DNA of 64,000 bases from UBA7803 sp040219935 (lineage in GTDB: Bacteria > Pseudomonadota > Gammaproteobacteria > Pseudomonadales > Azotimanducaceae), in assembly GCA_040219935.1 (NCBI GenBank), contig JAVJUA010000083.1, positions 32,163 to 96,162 of the forward strand, read 5' to 3'. The notes beneath the pieces were generated by a model. It did no database searches, was not told the DNA's origin, and was given only the letters and a program-made list of their open reading frames with translations. Each line of letters begins with the position of its first letter. Position 1 is the stretch's first letter. Made by a program: the position numbers and the translations under genes. This document shows, one piece after another, positions 51,976-61,128 of the stretch.

Positions 51976-53166
51976 TTGACTTCCAACAGATCAAACTGGT
52001 CTACGCGAACGAAGGATGTCGTTCTGCTGGCAGCATCGGTAGCCATTGCGTTGGCGATGGCAGAAGGACTGCTCAGGATAGTCCTTGATCCGGTGGACTA
52101 CCTGATGCCTAGAATGGAAGATGACCCTTTGCTTGGCCATCGTGTCGCTCCCGGTTCTGGTGGTCATGACCAGTGGGGATTTCGCAATGCTCGAGTCCCG
52201 GAAAGCTCATCGATAGTGGTAGTTGGCGACTCTATGACGTATGGCATAGCTGCGACATCTCGCGAGTCATGGCCAATGCAGCTACAGGCCTCGCTGGGAG
52301 TAGATGTTTATAATATGGCCTTGGGGGGTTACGGCCCGCTACACTACATCGAACTCGTCCGAAACAAGGCTACTTCGCTAAGGCCCAACTTGGTAATCGT
52401 TTCCGTATACATCGGCAACGACCTAATGGATGCCTACAACTTGGCGCACAGCAACGACAGATGGAGTGAGTATCGACGAGTAGAGCACACCGAGCCATTC
52501 GAATCTGCCTTGCTTATCAGATCGGAGGGCGTCGATGCGAGGTTTCTTGGCGAGTTGAGAAACTACTTGGCTAGCCATGTAATGCTTTATCGTGTGCTTA
52601 CCCAGTCGGCAGTCTTTGACAGCTTTCGCGCGAAGGAGACGAAACAAAGGCAGGATGCTGTTTGGTCATTGGTCGTAGATGGTCAGGAGACCCTCTTTTT
52701 TCCTGAAGAGCGACTGAGTCTTGTCGATCTGGCCGACCCCATGATTGCTGCAGGCCTAGATATCACGCTGGATGCAATGAGGGTACTCAGTAGTATTACG
52801 AGTGAAGCTGGATTAGCTGTTTTAGTGGTCATTATCCCAACTAAAGAGCGAGTATATTTTGACGCGCTATCAAGCCCTAATCAAGGCGCTAGTCAACGTG
52901 ACCTCGCCTTGGTGGGGGCTATTGCCGAATACGAAGATAGAATCCGTGAGCGGATCACATCTCAACTAGAAAGCCTCGGCCTGCCATTCATCGATGTTCT
53001 CCCGGCGCTTAGTGCAGCCGCTGAGCATTCCACGATCTATCCTAGGACCGATGATCATCCGAACGGCCGGGGTTATGGAGTCATTGCGATGACGGTAAAG
53101 GACGAAGCATGCCGCATTGATCGACTTAGAGGGTTAGTGGGGACGCTTTTCGATTGCGGCCACTAG
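51976..53166 (+). CDS. Membrane-anchored SGNH/GDSL hydrolase
   Basis: The 396-residue protein is read from a TTG at 51976, 6 bases after an AGGAAGG site. An ATG just upstream runs into a stop. One N-terminal helix (about 14-35) anchors a periplasmic SGNH domain: block I IVVVGDSMTYG (Ser86), block II GGYGPLHY, block III YIGNDLMD, and block V RTDDHPNGRGY with Asp and His. Such proteins O-acetylate or deacetylate exopolysaccharides. Base composition is less GC-rich than the upstream genes. It forms, with the similar gene at 54206, a pair flanking an SDR gene. Confidence 0.82.
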   Translation: MTSNRSNWSTRTKDVVLLAASVAIALAMAEGLLRIVLDPVDYLMPRMEDDPLLGHRVAPGSGGHDQWGFRNARVPESSSIVVVGDSMTYGIAATSRESWPMQLQASLGVDVYNMALGGYGPLHYIELVRNKATSLRPNLVIVSVYIGNDLMDAYNLAHSNDRWSEYRRVEHTEPFESALLIRSEGVDARFLGELRNYLASHVMLYRVLTQSAVFDSFRAKETKQRQDAVWSLVVDGQETLFFPEERLSLVDLADPMIAAGLDITLDAMRVLSSITSEAGLAVLVVIIPTKERVYFDALSSPNQGASQRDLALVGAIAEYEDRIRERITSQLESLGLPFIDVLPALSAAAEHSTIYPRTDDHPNGRGYGVIAMTVKDEACRIDRLRGLVGTLFDCGH

Positions 53167-53215
53167 CAGAGGAACATCTTCCACCGAGGGCATAATCCAG
53201 AAGGCCGGGGGGCAA

Positions 53216-53947
53216 CTACTCGATCGATCGCCAGAACGCCAGCGTATCCACAATCCTATGAATGATGCGTTTTGGTTCCCTATGCTCCGCATCATTGACG
53301 TAAAGCTTGCTAGTTCCCGCCGGCGATCCTGATACAATTTGTGTTGCCCATTGCGCAGCAATCTCGGGATCGATTCCGGTAAAACTGCTCATCTGGGTTC
53401 TCAAGTGCCCTGGCACCCACTCATGCACCCCGATGTCGAGTCCGAGCGAGGCAATATCTGCCTGAATGGCCTTAGTCAACGCGTGAACTGCGCCTTTTGA
53501 CGAGGAGTAAGCTGCGCTGCGTTCAATCGGGCTCACATCCGCGAAACTACCAACATTGAAGATCCGTCCCGAACCGGCTTGGATCATCATGGGTAATGCG
53601 GCCTTGCAGCAATTGGCAACGCCGTTTAGGTTGATCGCGACTGTGTTGGCCCAATCTTCGGTACTCTCATCCAAAAAACTCACTCGCGGATACACGGCGG
53701 CGTTGTTGAACAGCACATCGAGCCTGCCGATATCCTTCGATACTTGGCCGAAAGCATTGGCGACCTCTGAAGCTACGGCAACGTCTGTTTGAATGTGTAG
53801 ATACTTGGAGCCGGACTCCGAGATCGCCAGGTCTTCGCCAGGAGTTCGACTGATGCCGACTACTATATCGCCACAGGACAGAAATGCCTCGGCCAGGGCT
53901 CTACCCAAACCATGTGAGACGCCGGTTATCAATGTTACTCGGGCCAT
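53216..53947 (-). CDS. Short-chain dehydrogenase/reductase
   Basis: This 243-residue Rossmann-fold oxidoreductase has the cofactor motif TGVSHGLG near the N-terminus, NNAA in the middle, and the active-site Ser in NVGSFAD with Tyr-x3-Lys in AYSSSKGAVHALT. Start at 53947 gives the usual N-terminus, and a TTG six bases upstream is possible. It is on the opposite strand to its neighbours and converges on the first SGNH hydrolase gene. The C-terminal region LYVNDAEHREPKRIIHRI is unlike sugar dehydratases, so a small-molecule or sugar alcohol substrate is possible. Confidence 0.88.
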   Translation of the reverse strand: MARVTLITGVSHGLGRALAEAFLSCGDIVVGISRTPGEDLAISESGSKYLHIQTDVAVASEVANAFGQVSKDIGRLDVLFNNAAVYPRVSFLDESTEDWANTVAINLNGVANCCKAALPMMIQAGSGRIFNVGSFADVSPIERSAAYSSSKGAVHALTKAIQADIASLGLDIGVHEWVPGHLRTQMSSFTGIDPEIAAQWATQIVSGSPAGTSKLYVNDAEHREPKRIIHRIVDTLAFWRSIE

Positions 53948-54205
53948 TAGCAACGCTCTCTGGGGTACAAACTACGCAGCAATGAACACGCAATGGAGGA
54001 GTTACAAAGGCAAAACGCTCAGCGCATTTCCTACTGTTCTGAGAAGGATATGATACTGTCAAAGAGCTTCGCGAATGAACAGAGGATGTGGTTAAGTGCA
54101 TGTCTTTGTATCAAACACTGGCGTGTCAGCGGAATTGCACCATAGCAATGCTGTGCGTTCTATGCTTCGACGGGACTATTCATCAGTGGATGAGCGAGGC
54201 ACGGT

Positions 54206-55576
54206 GTGCTGACTAGGACGCTGCTTTGGAGTCTGGCTTTGGTGAGTTTGGTACTCGCCTTAATCAATCATCCAATGATTGGCGGAGGGACTGCTTTTGG
54301 TGCTACGCAGCTTCTGCTAGTGGTGGCCTCTGCTGCACTATTCGTTGCAGGGCTTCTTGGATCTAAGGTTCAAATCCAGGCCTCGCTCGGAGCCGTCTCG
54401 GTCATCCTATCTGTCCTAGTCGCCGAAGGCGCGCTTCGAATCTGCTGCTACGACCGATTCAGCACAGCGTACAGACTACATGAGAAATACCTCTACGAGT
54501 TAATCCCAAGGGCCAGCCAGTCTTTTACACACATTCCGGTCAATGGCGGGCATCGCGTCACGTTCTCTGTCAATGTGCATGGTTTTAGGGGGCCGGATTT
54601 CGAACTCCCAAGGAGCAAACACGACCCGGCAAAGCGAGTCGTAGTGTATGGGGACTCGTTTGTCCACGCGACGTTCTCAGACAACGAGAGCACATTCGTG
54701 TCGAGGCTTGGTTATTACCTGCAGCGCGAGCTCGGCTCGACCGTTGAGCCTATAAATGCCGGGGTCGCAGGCTACGGGCCGGATCAGATTCTCTTGAGGA
54801 TGGAACGAGAGCTACGCTTTCTCGAGCCAGACTTGGTCGTTGTTGCAGTGTTCTCTGGGAATGATTTTGGCGACCTTGTGCGAAACAAGCTGTTCAAACT
54901 TAACGCGCAAGAGCAGCTCATGTCGAACGAGTTTGAAGTTGATCCCGAGATTCGCCGGCAGTTCATCGTCGCGCAGACGGAACTGTTCGCCAAAAAACTA
55001 GTTCGTGAGGCGGTTCAATCTCTTCCGACAAGCGTCTCGGGCAGACGAACACAAGTCGCATCGTTCAATAAAGAAGAGATGGTCTCCCGTGCATTGAATC
55101 AGCATCTTCGAGAGTACAAGGAGTACCTTTTGGATGGCGATGATGTTGTGAAAGAGATGCGAATGGATCCATACAGCGCCGACATCGCAGTCATGCCAGA
55201 GAGTGAGTCTGCTCAGTATAAAGTTGCGTTGATGCAAAGCGTGATGCGAGGTATCACCGCGACGGCCGATCGATCTGGCGTGCCAATTCTATATGTCACA
55301 ATACCCCACCCAATGGACGTTCTTGATGGGGACCATGACAGCGGATTTGTCGATAGAGCCCAGTTTCCCGACTACGACGCCGATCGGTTGTCTCGGCTTT
55401 CGCGAGGCCTTGCCGAGTCCACTGGGGCGCGATCTATTTCTCTGATCGAGAAATTCAGGTTGAGTGACCCGTGGAGCTTGTACTTCAAGGGAGGGGATGA
55501 CCATTGGAACGACACAGGCCAGGATGTTGCCGCGCAGTACGTCGCAGAGGTGGTTTTGTCAGAGGGCCTGCTTTGA
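54206..55576 (+). CDS. Membrane-anchored SGNH/GDSL hydrolase, second copy type
   Basis: The 456-residue protein starts at a GTG (54206). Two or three N-terminal helices (about 5-22, 33-52 and 60-78) precede a periplasmic domain with block I VVVYGDSFVHATF (Ser151), block II AGVAGYGPDQ, block III FSGNDFGD and block V GGDDHWNDTGQ. It resembles AlgJ/AlgX- or acyltransferase-partner SGNH proteins that modify secreted polysaccharides. It is not closely similar to the neighbour at 51976 beyond the fold. The 258-base upstream region is AT-rich and holds the promoter. Confidence 0.82.
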   Translation: MLTRTLLWSLALVSLVLALINHPMIGGGTAFGATQLLLVVASAALFVAGLLGSKVQIQASLGAVSVILSVLVAEGALRICCYDRFSTAYRLHEKYLYELIPRASQSFTHIPVNGGHRVTFSVNVHGFRGPDFELPRSKHDPAKRVVVYGDSFVHATFSDNESTFVSRLGYYLQRELGSTVEPINAGVAGYGPDQILLRMERELRFLEPDLVVVAVFSGNDFGDLVRNKLFKLNAQEQLMSNEFEVDPEIRRQFIVAQTELFAKKLVREAVQSLPTSVSGRRTQVASFNKEEMVSRALNQHLREYKEYLLDGDDVVKEMRMDPYSADIAVMPESESAQYKVALMQSVMRGITATADRSGVPILYVTIPHPMDVLDGDHDSGFVDRAQFPDYDADRLSRLSRGLAESTGARSISLIEKFRLSDPWSLYFKGGDDHWNDTGQDVAAQYVAEVVLSEGLL

Positions 55577-55785
55577 GAAGTCGCGCCGATGCGAAATGAC
55601 ACTGCGCTTTATCTCAGTCGTGTGTGGTTGGCATGTCTCGAAAGTGACGTGACGCGGCTTGCTGGTCGCGCTGTCCAGGTATACTGCGTTGCCAGCTCGG
55701 GGAAATCCCGGAAAGCGCTCCTACGCAAGGGTCAAGGTGGCTTCGTCGGCCCACGACTAGACGCGCAACGCTAGGCTGAACGTCG
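55577..55785. other. Intergenic stretch between SGNH hydrolase and flippase
   Basis: About 209 bases separate the two genes. A 61-codon plus-strand frame (55589-55774) has no recognisable similarity and no clear ribosome binding site. A CTGCGTTGCC... segment shows no terminator hairpin. Nothing else is supported here. Confidence 0.3.
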
Positions 55786-57174
55786 GTGAGACAACCGAAG
55801 CGTTCGATTCTGAGGCGAGTCAAAGCGGCCGTTAGAGACGCGAGGTCCGGTGGCCAGTCCCTTTTGTCGAGGGGTCTCAGAGGTGGGCTTTCGATTCTTG
55901 GCGGCCAAGCATATGTAAGCCTGTTGAGACTCGCGTCGAATCTCATCATGACCAGGCTTTTGTATCCAGAAGCCTTTGGTCTAATGCTGATAGTAACCCT
56001 TGTGTTCACAGCGTTCGGTATGTTCTCGGACGTTGGTGTACGTAACGCGATCATCGTCAAAAAGGGGACGATTGAGGAAGGCTACCTAGACACTGCATGG
56101 ACAATGCTGGTTGTTAGAGGATGGCTGCTGTGCGGCCTTGGCCTACTTCTGGCTCAACCGATTTCGCATTTCTACGAAGAGCCAATTCTCGCGGGGCTTG
56201 TTGTTCTTGCCAGCTTCGCCCCGGCGATTCAGGGGTGGGCGTCACCAGAACCGATACTCTATGAGAAAAGAGTTGCGTTGGCGCGAGTGGTGACATGGGG
56301 CTTGATTTCCCAGACGGCATCTACTGCATTCATTCTAGTGGCTCTAGCCATCAAGCCCAGCATCTGGATTCTAGCGGCAAATGGAGTCGTCGCTGCAAGC
56401 GTCTCTGTCGCGCTTTCGTACTGGATGTTCAGAGGTCATTCCCCTCGCCTTCGGTGGTCGCAACCAGTCGTTCGGGAAATTTTTGGCTTCGGGAAGTGGG
56501 TTATACTCGGGACTGCACTTACGTTCCTTGCGCGCCAAGGTGATGCGCTAATCGTAAGTACGTACCTGACGGCCAGTCAGCTTGGCGTCTTCAGTATTGC
56601 GATGTCTTTCGCCAAGCTGGTGGAGCTTCTCATCGAAAAGCTAAGCTGGTCGCTGTTGTTTCCAATCTACTCTGAGCTGCGTAATCACGAGGTATCGAGG
56701 CTCTACTCGCAGTTGACAAGAATCAAACTGATTCTCTGGGCCATCTGCCTCCCATTCATCCTGATGTTCGGAGTCTTTGGTCGCGAGTTCGTCTCATTCC
56801 TATACGATCCCCGGTATCATGAAGCAGGGTGGATGCTTGAGCTCTTGGCATTGGGATCTGTGTTCTTTGCCGTTGGCGGCGCCATCATTAACATCCCGCT
56901 TTCTTTTGGTGACTCCAAGCGTCATATGTGGTTGCAGTTCTTCCGATTCGTGTCGCTTATCGGTTGTCTGTTTGTCGGCGCTAGCCAAGCCGGCATAGTG
57001 GGGTTGTTGGTGGGTATTGTCGTCGCACAAGTGGCCTTTTATCCGATTCTGATGGCGGCCACCCATAAGTTCGGAATTCGCGGCTACGGATCCGACATCA
57101 CATTCATGGTGCTAATGTCTGCTGTACTTGTGATGGTCTGGTCGATTAAGGGTTGGCCTCTACCGGCAAGTTGA
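55786..57174 (+). CDS. Polysaccharide/lipopolysaccharide flippase (Wzx/MOP superfamily)
   Basis: The 462-residue protein, starting with GTG, has about 12 predicted membrane helices. It matches the oligosaccharide flippase pattern of the MOP superfamily: GGLSILGGQAYVSLLRLASNLIMTRLL at the start, GMFSDVGVRNAIIV, FGKWVILGTALTFLARQGDALIVS mid-protein, and FREFVSFLYDPRYHEAG-like GREFVSFLYDPRY. It would move lipid-linked repeat units across the inner membrane before polymerisation. The gene follows the second SGNH hydrolase by about 210 bases and shares its lower GC content. Confidence 0.9.
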   Translation: MRQPKRSILRRVKAAVRDARSGGQSLLSRGLRGGLSILGGQAYVSLLRLASNLIMTRLLYPEAFGLMLIVTLVFTAFGMFSDVGVRNAIIVKKGTIEEGYLDTAWTMLVVRGWLLCGLGLLLAQPISHFYEEPILAGLVVLASFAPAIQGWASPEPILYEKRVALARVVTWGLISQTASTAFILVALAIKPSIWILAANGVVAASVSVALSYWMFRGHSPRLRWSQPVVREIFGFGKWVILGTALTFLARQGDALIVSTYLTASQLGVFSIAMSFAKLVELLIEKLSWSLLFPIYSELRNHEVSRLYSQLTRIKLILWAICLPFILMFGVFGREFVSFLYDPRYHEAGWMLELLALGSVFFAVGGAIINIPLSFGDSKRHMWLQFFRFVSLIGCLFVGASQAGIVGLLVGIVVAQVAFYPILMAATHKFGIRGYGSDITFMVLMSAVLVMVWSIKGWPLPAS

Positions 57175-57283
57175 GAGATCAATCAGAAGCACACGTGCAC
57201 CATGACCACCTATCTATGGCTCAATTCATCAGGAGGCCGGACGCCTAGATTGCATGCCGAGCTGCCCTGGGGAATGGAATGAG

Positions 57284-57287
57284 CTAG
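57284..57287. repeat. Left target-site duplication CTAG of the IS5-family element
   Basis: CTAG directly precedes the left inverted repeat and is repeated at 58454-58457 directly after the right one. CTAG fits the YTAR target preference of IS5-group elements. Confidence 0.85.
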
Positions 57288-58453
57288 GGAACCTCTGCAC
57301 AGGCAGCTGTATAGAGGGCCGGATTGATGAATTTGACTCGGAACATCAGAAATCTGGGCCGAAAACGAGCGGTTGAGCGCCAGCGGCGGCCGTTTCTGGC
57401 CTCTTCCGGGCCATCATCCCGTTCACGAGAGACACCACTCCCGTGGCAACAACCTGCGTCTGAGCATGTACAAGTTAGCCAGGGCAAACGCGGTGTAGAG
57501 TCGAGCCGTGTTCTTTGCCAGGCCGCGATAGCGGACCTTGCTGAAGCCCCACAGCCGTTTGACGACATGAAATGCATGCTCGCCTCGGGCTCGCGCCTTC
57601 GAGCGGCAGCGGTTGATGTAGCGCTGGTATTCGGTCAACGGTCGCTGCTTGGTACCGCGACGGTTGACCCGGTAGCGGATACCCCGCTCGAGGGCCGCCT
57701 GCCGATCCGCCTCCTTCCAGTACGCCTGGTCGCCGAAGATCTCGCGTTCTTCTCCGTGCAGCAGCTTCGGCATCTGACTGATGTCCGCAGCACCCGCATC
57801 CGTCGTGGTCAGGCTGTGGACGATGCCGCGCCGGTCCGTGCCGACATGAGCCTTCATCCCAAAATGCCACTCCTTACCCTTCTTGCCTTGCCGCATCTCC
57901 GGATCGCGCGCCTTCTTGGCGTTCTTCGTCGAGGGCGGCGCGGCAATGACCGTGGCATCGACGATGGTCCCGCTCTTCACCAGCAAATGCCGCTCCTCGA
58001 GCAAGCTGCGCACCTCGTTGAAGATCGCCTCGGTCAGATCATGGGCCTCCAGCAGATGCCGGAACCGCAGGATCGTCGACTCGTCCGGAATCTTATCTTC
58101 CGCCAGTTCGATCCCGGCAAAGCGTCGCATCGACTCGCTGTCGTACAGCGAATCTTCCGCCTGCGGGTCCGACAGGTTGAACCAGTTCTGCATGAAGTAG
58201 ACACGCAGCATCCGCTCCAGGGGATGGGGATGCCGGCCAGCGCCCGCCTTCGGATAGTGCGGCTCGATCAAGCTCATCAGCCGCGGCCACGGAATCACCG
58301 CGTCCATCTCTCTCAGAAACCGCTCCCGGCGTGTCACCTTGCCCTTGCGATCCCACGCCGCCGATGCAAATGTCGTCTGCTTCATCAGTCCCCAATACCT
58401 CGACAACCTGGCACGAAGTATCAATCATCCGCACGTGCTTGTGCAGAGGTTCC
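57288..58453. mobile_element. Complete IS5-family insertion sequence
   Basis: This 1166-base element is bounded by perfect 14-base terminal inverted repeats, GGAACCTCTGCACA at the left and its complement ending at 58453. It is flanked by CTAG duplications on both sides. It carries one intact transposase gene on the minus strand. Its intact ends, target duplication and open frame suggest recent insertion. It landed in the stop codon of the beta-helix protein gene, restoring that stop through the duplicated target. Confidence 0.9.
57423..58385 (-). CDS. IS5-family DDE transposase
   Basis: The 320-residue protein starts MKQTTFASAAWDRKGKVTRR, with the N-terminal region DPQAEDSLYDSESMRRFAG typical of the IS5 group. 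The catalytic domain shows the first Asp in GTIVDATVI, the second in TTTDAGAADI, then GDQAYW and the Glu in the C-terminal RARGEHAFHVVKRLWGF stretch (the Y-(2)-R-(3)-E-like region). The frame is intact and full length, so the element may be active. It occupies most of the IS at 57288-58453. Confidence 0.93.
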   Translation of the reverse strand: MKQTTFASAAWDRKGKVTRRERFLREMDAVIPWPRLMSLIEPHYPKAGAGRHPHPLERMLRVYFMQNWFNLSDPQAEDSLYDSESMRRFAGIELAEDKIPDESTILRFRHLLEAHDLTEAIFNEVRSLLEERHLLVKSGTIVDATVIAAPPSTKNAKKARDPEMRQGKKGKEWHFGMKAHVGTDRRGIVHSLTTTDAGAADISQMPKLLHGEEREIFGDQAYWKEADRQAALERGIRYRVNRRGTKQRPLTEYQRYINRCRSKARARGEHAFHVVKRLWGFSKVRYRGLAKNTARLYTAFALANLYMLRRRLLPREWCLS

Positions 58454-59590
58454 CTAGTGGGTTGCACCGCCGTCGAATTCCGGTGGCTGGGTGGATCCCG
58501 GTCCCTCGATAACGCCACCATTACCACTATCCGACAACACCCAGTTAGCTCCTGGTGAACCACCACTGACCAATACAAACTGTCCTGGGTTGTCAGTAAA
58601 GTATCGATTATTGGATGCCGTCAGGTTGATAGGCCCCAGCTGATTCGAATCAGGACTCGCCACCTGAATGCCCGAGTTAGATCGATGATACCAGACGTTC
58701 TCGACCAACCAGAGCCGGTCTGCCTGCCGAACACCGCCGTTGCTCGGATGATTGTCAGACATGAATCCGGTGTTTTCGAACTGGTTGCCCCGCGCGTAAA
58801 TGAGGTCGCTGTTGATATGAACGCGAAACGTATGCTTGCCGCCATTCCAAACTCGGTTATCAACGAGAATTCCGCGGGTCATGTTTTGCCATCTAATCGT
58901 GCTCTCCGCACCTGACGGATACCCACCCTCCAGATCACAGTTTGCGATGATAAAGTCGCTAAAGGTGTGTCCTGACTGGCCCTGCGAGAACGAAGCATAC
59001 TGAAAAGAGCGAATCGTAGAGTTGATGAATGCTACGCGACTCGAACTTGCGAATCCGGTGAACACTCCAAACATCTGATCCATCACCACGTTGTTAAACA
59101 TGATATCGGAGGAGTTTGAGACCATTAGACTATGATTGGAATTGGCCCCTCTTATAACCCCACCCCTCCAAGAAACGCGGATGGTATTGGCTATCGAAAT
59201 ATCACCGGTCAATGTGAGCGTGGCGTCGTTGCTCATTACTATGTCAACGTCGTTTCCAAAGCCGCCAAGACTTCCAGAGTATGATCCAGCAGCAACTTCG
59301 ATCGTAACAGCCGACCTTTGGACCGCTGAACTAAGCTCCTGCATAGTTGCCACTTGAACTCTAGTGTTAGTAGACGGCGGCTCTGGCCATGAGTATTCAA
59401 ATGGAATGCTACCAAGGTTGTATCGCCCTATATCGACATCGGCTCCAAATAGCACGGGTGGGGTAGGGGTCGCTGCTGTAGCATTGGCGGCGAGCAAGGC
59501 GCAGATCAACAAAGAAGTGATGCGTCGTCGTACTACTAAGCCATTGCCTCGCATTCCACGATCAGTCATTCCGCATCGGAGATACCACAT
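58454..59590 (-). CDS. Secreted right-handed parallel beta-helix protein
   Basis: This protein of about 378 residues has a signal peptide region (RRRITSLLICALLAANATAA) and then repeated short strands rich in N, S and G (SSDIMFNNVVMD, SRVAFINSTIRS, LVDNRVWNG, YARGNQFENTG, LTASNNRYF). This is the ladder pattern of pectate lyase-like beta-helices that bind or cleave polysaccharides. The ATG at 59590 has GGAG six bases upstream. ATGs at 59569 and 59554 would give a shorter signal peptide and are possible. The stop codon is part of the CTAG target site of the adjacent IS5 element, but the protein is not truncated because the pre-insertion sequence also reads TAG. Confidence 0.78.
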   Translation of the reverse strand: MWYLRCGMTDRGMRGNGLVVRRRITSLLICALLAANATAATPTPPVLFGADVDIGRYNLGSIPFEYSWPEPPSTNTRVQVATMQELSSAVQRSAVTIEVAAGSYSGSLGGFGNDVDIVMSNDATLTLTGDISIANTIRVSWRGGVIRGANSNHSLMVSNSSDIMFNNVVMDQMFGVFTGFASSSRVAFINSTIRSFQYASFSQGQSGHTFSDFIIANCDLEGGYPSGAESTIRWQNMTRGILVDNRVWNGGKHTFRVHINSDLIYARGNQFENTGFMSDNHPSNGGVRQADRLWLVENVWYHRSNSGIQVASPDSNQLGPINLTASNNRYFTDNPGQFVLVSGGSPGANWVLSDSGNGGVIEGPGSTQPPEFDGGATH

Positions 59591-59913
59591 ACCTGACTCC
59601 ATGGTTGTCGACATACTTACAAAAACTTGCGACTCGATCCGCCTCAACGGCATAAACTTACATGGCGGCTAGAGAGGTCTTCAACAGTTCATCATGCAAA
59701 TGTTGCAGAAGTACTTCCAATAGTACAGATCTCAGTAACCCAGGATTTCGGCAACCGAGACGTGGCTCACGTTTTCTTGGGCTTGCCCGAACCGCCGTCA
59801 ATAAAGATGCAGTCTAGCCCGCCTGCCCACCATTCGCTCTCGATCCCACGCCCCTTGGCCCTTGGTTCAGTTAGGGTCCCCCTCGCTTCCGTTAGTGAGT
59901 TCAAGCAGGCGTC
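59591..59913. other. Intergenic stretch upstream of the beta-helix gene
   Basis: About 320 AT-richer bases lie between the beta-helix gene start and the IS3 element. No open frame with known similarity is seen. The part near 59600-59750 probably contains the beta-helix promoter on the minus strand. No terminator or repeat was recognised. Confidence 0.35.
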
Positions 59914-59960
59914 TGACCTTACCCCCTCTGGGTAGCCATGTTGGCTGAGAGTATTCCATT

Positions 59961-60810
59961 CTAAGCCGCCCGCTTTTCAAAGCGAGCGGGCGGCGTGTAA
60001 CCCAGCGCACTGTGGGGCCGAACTTCGTTGTAGTGTTTTCTCCAGTCAGCAATGATGCGTTTGGCATCGTCTAGATCTTTGAACCAGTGCTGGTTCAGGC
60101 GGCTATCCCGGAAGCGTCCATTGAAGCTTTCGACGAACGCATTCTGGGTCGGCTTGCCGGGTTGGATGAACCGCAACTTCACACCCGTTCGCTCGCTTCA
60201 GAAGAACAAGGCCTTGCTCGTAAACTCTGGGCCGTTGTCCAGGTTGAGCACGTTGGGCAACCCCCGTGTTTCCGCCAGGTCATCCAGGAGTCGCACCGTC
60301 CGATGCCCCGAGATCGAGGTGTCGACCAACTGGGCGACGCGGGCTCTGGAGAAATCGTCCACGACGTTCAGAATCCGGATCCGGCGTCCATTGGCGAGCT
60401 GATCGTGCACGAAGTCCGCTGACCAGCGTTCGTTGGGCGCGGTGGGCACTTGGATTGGGACGCGGGGCCGAATCAGCTTCTTGCGCCGCTCGGTGCGCAC
60501 GTGCATCCCCAGCTGGCAATACAAACGATACGTCCGCTTGGGGTTCTGCACGAGGCCTTCGGCCTTCAGCAGACCATGCAGCAGCGGATAGCCGTAGCGA
60601 GGGTACTGCTCGCCCAGCTTCTCCAGACGGCGAATCAAGGGTGCATCCCGGCGTTCACGTAGCGACCGGTATCGCATGGCCTTGCGGCTGATCAGGGCCA
60701 GCCCACAAGCACGTCGCTGACTAATCGCGTAGGTATCCTGCAGGTAGGAGACGATCCGTCGACGGGCCGTGGGCGCTACCACTTTCTTGAGATGACGTCC
60801 ATGAACATCG
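59961..60810 (-). pseudogene. IS3-family OrfB transposase with an internal stop
   Basis: The frame encodes the HTH_21 region ISQRRACGLALISRKAMRYRS and the rve core (ERWSADFVHDQL, LNLDNGPEF, KPTQNAFVESFNGRFRD), ending in HSALGYTPPARFEKRAA. It is broken by TGA at 60198-60200 within ALFF-SERTG, where relatives carry tryptophan (TGG). The downstream part contains the catalytic glutamate, so the product would be inactive. OrfB is normally made by a -1 frameshift from orfA, and an A-rich slippery run (AAGAAAG) lies near the overlap at about 60785. Confidence 0.85.
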
Positions 60811-61042
60811 CCTTGTCGAGCTCCGCTTCCGCCAGCAGCTTCTTCAGCTTCGCGTTCTCGGTCTCGAGTTCTTTCAGGCGCTTCGCCTCCGAGACCTCCA
60901 TACCGCCGTACTTCGACTTCCAGCGGTAAAAGCTCTGCTCCGAAATGCCGTGCTTGCGAATCAGGTCCTGGGTCTTCGCCCCCGCCTCGTGCTCCTTCAG
61001 GATCTTGATGATCTGTTCTTCGCTGTACCGCTTTGCCTTCAT
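60776..61042 (-). CDS. IS3-family OrfA (helix-turn-helix protein)
   Basis: The 88-residue product begins MKAKRYSEEQIIKILKEHEAG and holds a helix-turn-helix (TQDLIRKHGISEQSFYRWKSKYGG) followed by a leucine-zipper-like coiled coil (RLKELETENAKLKKLLAEAELDK). It is intact and overlaps the broken orfB. It binds the ends of the element and regulates transposition in IS3 elements. Confidence 0.9.
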   Translation of the reverse strand: MKAKRYSEEQIIKILKEHEAGAKTQDLIRKHGISEQSFYRWKSKYGGMEVSEAKRLKELETENAKLKKLLAEAELDKAMFMDVISRKW

Positions 61043-61128
61043 GTCGAGACCTCCCATCGGTCAATCTACCGGGAAATCTCTCAATCAGCATGGGTACGCT
61101 GACGGGGGTACGGTCAGCAGGGCTATAC

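Larger units (their letters stand above)
59914..61116. mobile_element. IS3-family element with imperfect inverted ends and a broken transposase
   Basis: The element runs from a left end starting TGACCTTACCCCCTC (59914) to a right end whose complement reads TGACCGTACCCCCG (61116), an imperfect inverted repeat. It contains overlapping orfA and orfB on the minus strand. No target duplication was clear. A stop codon inside orfB makes it non-autonomous as sequenced. Confidence 0.78.

Noticed and set aside
55589..55774. Small plus-strand frame of 61 codons between the SGNH hydrolase and the flippase
   Set aside because: There is no similarity, no good ribosome binding site, and composition is compatible with chance.
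58454..59590. Beta-helix gene truncated by the IS5 element
   Set aside because: The pre-insertion sequence, rebuilt by removing the IS and one CTAG copy, also reads TAG at this codon, so the stop is native.
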